Assembly: GCF_034479555.1 (NCBI RefSeq)
Contig: NZ_CP140151.1
Span: forward strand, 2,666,001 to 2,730,000
Origin: Chromohalobacter canadensis
GTDB lineage: Bacteria > Pseudomonadota > Gammaproteobacteria > Pseudomonadales > Halomonadaceae
Length of the DNA: 64,000 nt
Direction of reading: 5' to 3'
Part shown: one piece after another, positions 60,388 to 64,000 of the stretch
Numbering within the stretch: position 1 is the first letter of the stretch
How the letters are laid out: each line of letters starts with the position of its first letter
Program-made: the position numbers and the translations under genes
Notes under the pieces: model-generated
The model's input: only the letters and a program-made list of their open reading frames with translations
The model's database searches: none
Told to the model about the DNA's origin: nothing

Positions 60388-61608
60388 TTGTATTATGATT
60401 ATTTTAACCAGCCAGGGATGGAAGGTTTGCATATCTTTGAGTTCTCTAACTCCCCTTACGCTTCTTTTTTTTATGAGGATTCATTGGTTTTTGAGAGAAA
60501 TAAAAAGAAAATTGGCGTTGTTGACCAGTTTCAAGGAAAAAGGCCTGCCGTCCTCAATAAAGATTTTTTGGTGAACGGAAAGCAACTTCAGCTTTGTTTT
60601 GTTCAGACTTTAATATTAGACTCGCACGTAATTGATGGTCTCCATCGGTTCGTCTCCGGCGCAGGAAAGTTAGATGACAGCGCGAGATTGGTTATAATAG
60701 ACTTTTTAAAGCATGTTTCTAGGATGAGATGTGACTATAGTCCTGTATTTTATTTGGTTGAGAATTTTGCTAAGTCTCCGATAGAGCAATTCATTAAAAA
60801 ATCTTCTGAAAAGCTTTGCTCTCTTCTCAAGCTTCATTGTATGGATGAAGAAATTTTTATTGAAAGCAATAGAATTGAATTGAAGAGCGATGCGGTTGAG
60901 TATTATTGTAGTTTATATAAGGCTTCAGACTTAGATGGTTGTGCGGTTAATTGGGTGGAGTCTTTCTTGGCCACTGGCGGGTTGGGATATTATGAGAACA
61001 TGATAAAAGTTTCTTATGCCTGCTTGTTAAAGATGGTTTTGCTCCACTTCATGGATCCTAAAGTTAATCAGGAAAATGTTCTCAGAAAAAATGATGAGTT
61101 TGAGACGTTTTTGTGTAAAGATCTGAAGGTGCTCCCTGCTAGAGAGCTTAACTTGGCATTATACTATTTTTCAAACCTGGCTGGTAGATTTGTCAATGTA
61201 CAGTCGAATATGGGGTTTGATAAGGCAGTTAAGAACCTAAAAGCAACTGCATGGGATCTGTTACTTTTGAGACTCCCTGAGTTTTTGCTAACTCCATCGA
61301 GTTTGCCAGAGGTTAATACGGCTTATGTGGTCACCTCTGAAGAAAAGCTTTTGTCTGTTGGAAATATGTTTGGTGTGGAGTCTATTTACTATCCGGATCT
61401 GGAATCAAAAGGGTCTCCGTTGCTCAGCTTTAAAACAGAGGTTTTTGAGTCCATTATATCTAAAGAGAAGCTTGGATGCTTGTGGAGAAATAGAGCTGAG
61501 TTGTCGATTAAGCGCGCACGAGAAAAAACCGCAACCCCCATATCAGATGAAATGCTAGATTGGCTAATAGAAGACTTAGAAAATCAAATGCGCAACCTAT
61601 GCACGTAA
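60388..61608 (+). CDS. AT-rich orphan gene, possible PIN-like nuclease (low confidence in function)
   Basis: A 406-residue protein with no family I can name; no signal peptide or membrane helix. Base composition is far more AT-rich than the flanks, indicating recent transfer. AGGAGG at 60376-60381 lies six bases before a TTG at 60388, while the in-frame ATG at 60370 has no ribosome site, so TTG is the likely start. Counting from 60370, D84 (LILDSHVID), D296 (KATAWDLLLLR) and E324 (YVVTSEEKLLS) occur in contexts like the first, third and fourth acidic positions of PIN-fold ribonucleases. It sits between the dead integrase and replication-like genes, where defence or toxin cargo is common. The function is a hypothesis. 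Confidence 0.6.
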   Translation: MYYDYFNQPGMEGLHIFEFSNSPYASFFYEDSLVFERNKKKIGVVDQFQGKRPAVLNKDFLVNGKQLQLCFVQTLILDSHVIDGLHRFVSGAGKLDDSARLVIIDFLKHVSRMRCDYSPVFYLVENFAKSPIEQFIKKSSEKLCSLLKLHCMDEEIFIESNRIELKSDAVEYYCSLYKASDLDGCAVNWVESFLATGGLGYYENMIKVSYACLLKMVLLHFMDPKVNQENVLRKNDEFETFLCKDLKVLPARELNLALYYFSNLAGRFVNVQSNMGFDKAVKNLKATAWDLLLLRLPEFLLTPSSLPEVNTAYVVTSEEKLLSVGNMFGVESIYYPDLESKGSPLLSFKTEVFESIISKEKLGCLWRNRAELSIKRAREKTATPISDEMLDWLIEDLENQMRNLCT

Positions 61609-62036
61609 AGCTATTGATGGTCCATTGAAGCCAATATAGTCTATATGCCGATGGCATTCACCTGACACATCCCCCTGTAGCTCTCTACAGTTAATCACTA
61701 CTTTCTTTCGTGTTCCTGAGTTCCTCTTTCGGTATCTGGGAACCCTTTATTGAAGACAGAAAGAGTTTTACGAATAATAAGAATAATAACATTATTATTC
61801 TTATGGTCCAGCAGGTCTGGCTGTGTCGGCGGTGTGGGTGCAGGTAATGTTTTTTTGCTTGTTTTTGTTAATCCTTTGTCTCATGGCGGTTTATCCGGAA
61901 ATTTAACCATCAAAGTAGTATGTTTTGATAATCAGGGTATGGTGCATTGATGGGTTCTGGAAAGTTGTGAGGTTGAGCTTTGTTTTTGTTTGGTTAGCAT
62001 TGATTACGTCGTTGTATGATTGATGGGGCGCTAGCC
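61609..62036. other. AT-rich intergenic region with several small palindromes
   Basis: No gene is supported. Perfect inverted repeats are ATATAG-T-CTATAT (61634-61646), CTGTAG-N4-CTACAG (61675-61690) and a 13-base-arm repeat (61777-61804). This could be a control or origin region of the mobile element. Confidence 0.5.
61777..61804. repeat. 13-bp-arm AT-rich inverted repeat
   Basis: ATAAGAATAATAA (61777-61789) and TTATTATTCTTAT (61792-61804) are perfect complements with a two-base spacer. It is too AT-rich for a strong terminator; an operator or replication-related site is possible. Confidence 0.55.
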
Positions 62037-62270
62037 ATGAATGTCGAAGATTATCTTGTTGAGCGGTTCGGCCTGCTGATGAGCATATCAGACCTGGCGG
62101 ATCTTCTTGGTCGTTCGCCCGATGGCGTGCGGGTTTCTCTTTATTCAGATACGGAGGTCTCCCGGAAGCTGAAGCCGACGATGGTGAAGGTGGGGCGCCG
62201 TGTCTATTTCCGGACGCTCCAAGTAAAAGACGCCCTGGATTTGGAGCCTTCTGAATATGGCGCGTGTTAG
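62037..62270 (+). CDS. Small putative DNA-binding protein of the mobile island
   Basis: A 77-residue protein. FGLLMSISDLADLLGRSPDGVRVSL has the spacing of a helix-turn-helix (SISDLADLLGRS as first helix and turn), followed by VKVGRRVYFRTLQVKDAL, the pattern seen in small excisionase/AlpA-like or plasmid helix-turn-helix proteins. ATG at 62037 is chosen; ATG 62016 is possible. It overlaps the next gene by 14 bases. The role is inferred from context: regulation or excision of the island. Confidence 0.6.
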   Translation: MNVEDYLVERFGLLMSISDLADLLGRSPDGVRVSLYSDTEVSRKLKPTMVKVGRRVYFRTLQVKDALDLEPSEYGAC

Positions 62271-62943
62271 TCCATCGGTAGTGCAGAAAATTCTGGGTAG
62301 GGTAGTCGCCTATCATGCCGCGTTCACGCTCCTTCCCGGCGTTTCAGTTCCTGGTGCAGTCTTCCTTAGCCAAGCATTTTACTGGACACGTAACACCAAG
62401 GCGGAGGAAAGAGGCGGGTGGTTTTACAAAAATCAGCGTGGCAGAGATAGTTGGGAGTCAGAAACTGGGCTTTCTCCAAAGCAGCAGGCTAACGCTAGGA
62501 AATCGCTAGTGGAAATTGGCGTATTGGAAGAGGAAAGGAGAGATGTTCCTGCAAAAATGTGGTATCGGGTGAACTGCGAGCGCTTGCTTGAGCTTCTGGC
62601 GGAGCAACTCGACGAAGAGCCTTCTGGAAGTGGTTGTAATTCCCAGTTTTTCCCTTTGGTAGATTCTACTGTCCCTTCCGGCCAATCTGGTGATCAGGAT
62701 GGTCAAACCTTGATTCTACCAAAGGGCAAATCTATTACAGAGAATACAACACAGAGTACATCAAGAAATAATGGCGGGGTGGCCAAAGCTGAGAGCTATC
62801 CTGGGCGCGAATCAAAATTAACGCGGGCCGAGATGGCTGAGTTGCTGGGCCAGCAAAGAGCAGACCTCATAGCCAGAAATTACGGCAGCGATAAGGTTGG
62901 AGCTCCTGCAGTAGAAGAAATGCGCAGAACCCTCCGCACATAG
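62257..62943 (+). CDS. Phage/plasmid replication-like winged-helix protein, possibly 3'-truncated by IS30
   Basis: A 228-residue protein. The N-terminal half reads like the DNA-binding part of phage or plasmid replication proteins: LSQAFYWTRNTKAEERGGWFYKN, then SWESETGLSPKQQANARKSLVEIGVLEEERR and MWYRVNCERLLELL, a winged-helix arrangement. The rest is a low-complexity Ser/Gly/Gln linker and a short charged C terminus. It ends 10 bases before the stop of the IS30 transposase on the other strand, so its native 3' end may have been cut by that insertion. The start overlaps the preceding gene. Confidence 0.6.
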   Translation: MARVSPSVVQKILGRVVAYHAAFTLLPGVSVPGAVFLSQAFYWTRNTKAEERGGWFYKNQRGRDSWESETGLSPKQQANARKSLVEIGVLEEERRDVPAKMWYRVNCERLLELLAEQLDEEPSGSGCNSQFFPLVDSTVPSGQSGDQDGQTLILPKGKSITENTTQSTSRNNGGVAKAESYPGRESKLTRAEMAELLGQQRADLIARNYGSDKVGAPAVEEMRRTLRT

Positions 62944-63990
62944 GATCCTGAATTCAACCAATAAGCGCAGCACCTGCGGTATCCAGGGCGCCTGAGTATT
63001 CCCCCAGAAACACCTGTGCCGGTGTCCGATAACCGAGCCGCTTTCGGGGGCGATCATTGAGCTTATTGACGGTCTTTCTCAGTTCGGCATCCGTCACCTG
63101 TCGAAAATCGGTTCCCTTGGGATAGTACTGCCGTATCAAGCCATTCGTATTTTCATTGGTCCCGCGTTGGCCGGAGCAATAGGGATCGCAGAAATAGATC
63201 GCCGCTGACACTGCCGTGGCTACTGCCTCGTGATTGGCGAACTCCGAGCCGTTGTCCAGCGTCACGGTCTGAACAGCCCCACGCCGGGGCTTCAGCAGAC
63301 GAATCATAGCTTTTTGTGTCAGATCGGCGGTGATTTGAGGGAGTCGAGTGGCCAGCAGATAGCCACTGCGGCGCTCAACCAGCGTGACCAATCCGGACTG
63401 CTTATGTCCCTTGAGCACCGTATCGCCTTCCCAGTGGCCAATCGTGAGCCGATCATCCACCTCAGCGGCGCGGTACTCGATACCCACTCGGTTCGGAATC
63501 TTGCCGAGTCCGGCGCTCTTGGCCTGTGCACGGTGCTTACTCCGCCGCTTGGGTTGCCGGAGATATCGCCACAGCCCGCCACCACGTACCTTGTCATCCC
63601 AGATCAACGAATAGATCCACTGATGGCTCACGTAAGCACCGTTGGCCTTGGCCATAAAGCCACTGATTTGCTGAGGGCTCCATTCGTCAGCCAGTTGATC
63701 AGTCACCCAGCGCATGAGGCTGGGGAGTCGCTTTGTCATTTTCCAGGCAGTTCGCCTCCGCTGATCACTGCGCGCCTGAGCCTGGCAGGGATCGTAGCCA
63801 TCAGGAGAGATGTTACGGCGCAATTCGCGACTGACGGTGCTGCTGTGGATGCCAAGCACTCTGGCGATCTGCCGCTGGGTCATCCGGACACCCCGTTGGG
63901 CGTGAATCTGGTATCGTTGGGTCTGGGTCAGCTGTCGGTATCCCATGCTCTGCTTCACTTTGGTCGGTAAAGTCGAGAGGGTATCGGCGC
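62944..63990 (-). mobile_element. IS30-family insertion sequence
   Basis: Approximate extent around an intact IS30-type transposase. I could not pair terminal inverted repeats, and the right end may lie beyond the window, so both borders are estimates. Confidence 0.6.
62954..63958 (-). CDS. IS30-family transposase
   Basis: A 334-residue, apparently intact transposase. The N-terminal helix-turn-helix is TQRYQIHAQRGVRMTQRQIARVLGIHSSTVSRELRRN (read in parts), followed by LADEWSPQQISGF. The DDE core shows GHWEGDTVLKG (first D), TLDNGSEFANHE (second D) and GTNENTNGLIRQYYPKGTDF (E), all characteristic of IS30. GTG at 63958 or ATG at 63946 may be the start. It is oriented against the replication-like gene. 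Confidence 0.93.
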   Translation of the reverse strand: MKQSMGYRQLTQTQRYQIHAQRGVRMTQRQIARVLGIHSSTVSRELRRNISPDGYDPCQAQARSDQRRRTAWKMTKRLPSLMRWVTDQLADEWSPQQISGFMAKANGAYVSHQWIYSLIWDDKVRGGGLWRYLRQPKRRSKHRAQAKSAGLGKIPNRVGIEYRAAEVDDRLTIGHWEGDTVLKGHKQSGLVTLVERRSGYLLATRLPQITADLTQKAMIRLLKPRRGAVQTVTLDNGSEFANHEAVATAVSAAIYFCDPYCSGQRGTNENTNGLIRQYYPKGTDFRQVTDAELRKTVNKLNDRPRKRLGYRTPAQVFLGEYSGALDTAGAALIG

Positions 63991-64000
63991 TGGCCCTCCT

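Noticed and set aside
61750..61950. 66-residue open frame with a TTG start in the AT-rich gap
   Set aside because: No ribosome site, overlaps the palindrome, and the composition looks like chance in AT-rich DNA.

Overview
The window looks like a chromosomal segment of a moderately halophilic gammaproteobacterium, most likely Halomonadaceae (Chromohalobacter/Halomonas type). This is an inference from gene content and the high-GC coding style: a BCCT betaine-type transporter, EmrAB, a GntP permease, TRAP transport, PxpABC, MtgA and a YojI-like exporter. No rRNA or marker gene is present to fix the species.

Left end (1-5.0 kb): an IS630-family element interrupts a small, comparatively AT-rich block. 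The block holds a 5'-truncated TmpA-like Fe/2-oxoglutarate dioxygenase, an HD-domain TmpB-like oxygenase, a BCCT transporter and a LysR regulator. I read this as a pathway that takes up trimethylaminoethylphosphonate and converts it to glycine betaine plus phosphate, now broken by the IS.

Core region (5-33 kb): ordinary metabolic and transport genes. They include a glutathione S-transferase, emrAB, nitronate monooxygenase, gntP, mtgA, a sugar dehydrogenase next to a gbpR/araFGH/gguC-type pentose-galactose uptake locus, and a TRAP transporter with its LysR regulator. They continue with a VOC protein, the 5-oxoprolinase genes pxpABC, an RpiR regulator behind a 38-bp perfect palindrome, an aminotransferase, three small stress/envelope genes (DUF4168, PRC-barrel, CsbD), an AEC permease and yojI.

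Iron region (33.3-58.2 kb): a NRPS-independent siderophore locus in achromobactin gene order (acsD-acsE-acsC-acsB-acsA) transcribed rightward. It faces a leftward transport operon (TonB receptor; MFS exporter, binding protein, two FecCD permeases, an RraA-family protein). The ATPase and an unusual sucraseferredoxin-like [2Fe-2S] protein lie divergently at the left. Fur-box-like sites sit at the promoters. The block is bounded by a 51-bp near-identical copy of the yojI 3' end, which suggests insertion next to yojI. To the right is a second, FhuA/FhuBDC-like ferric hydroxamate uptake set, then a PPTase and a YceI-like protein.

Right end (58.9-64 kb): a CAU-anticodon tRNA is followed at once by a decayed tyrosine integrase (nonsense codon plus frameshift). 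Then come an AT-rich orphan gene with possible PIN-like nuclease features, a small DNA-binding-like protein, a phage/plasmid replication-like protein and an IS30-family element. This is a tRNA-integrated mobile island in decay.

All calls come from reading the sequence and the translations; no database search was run.
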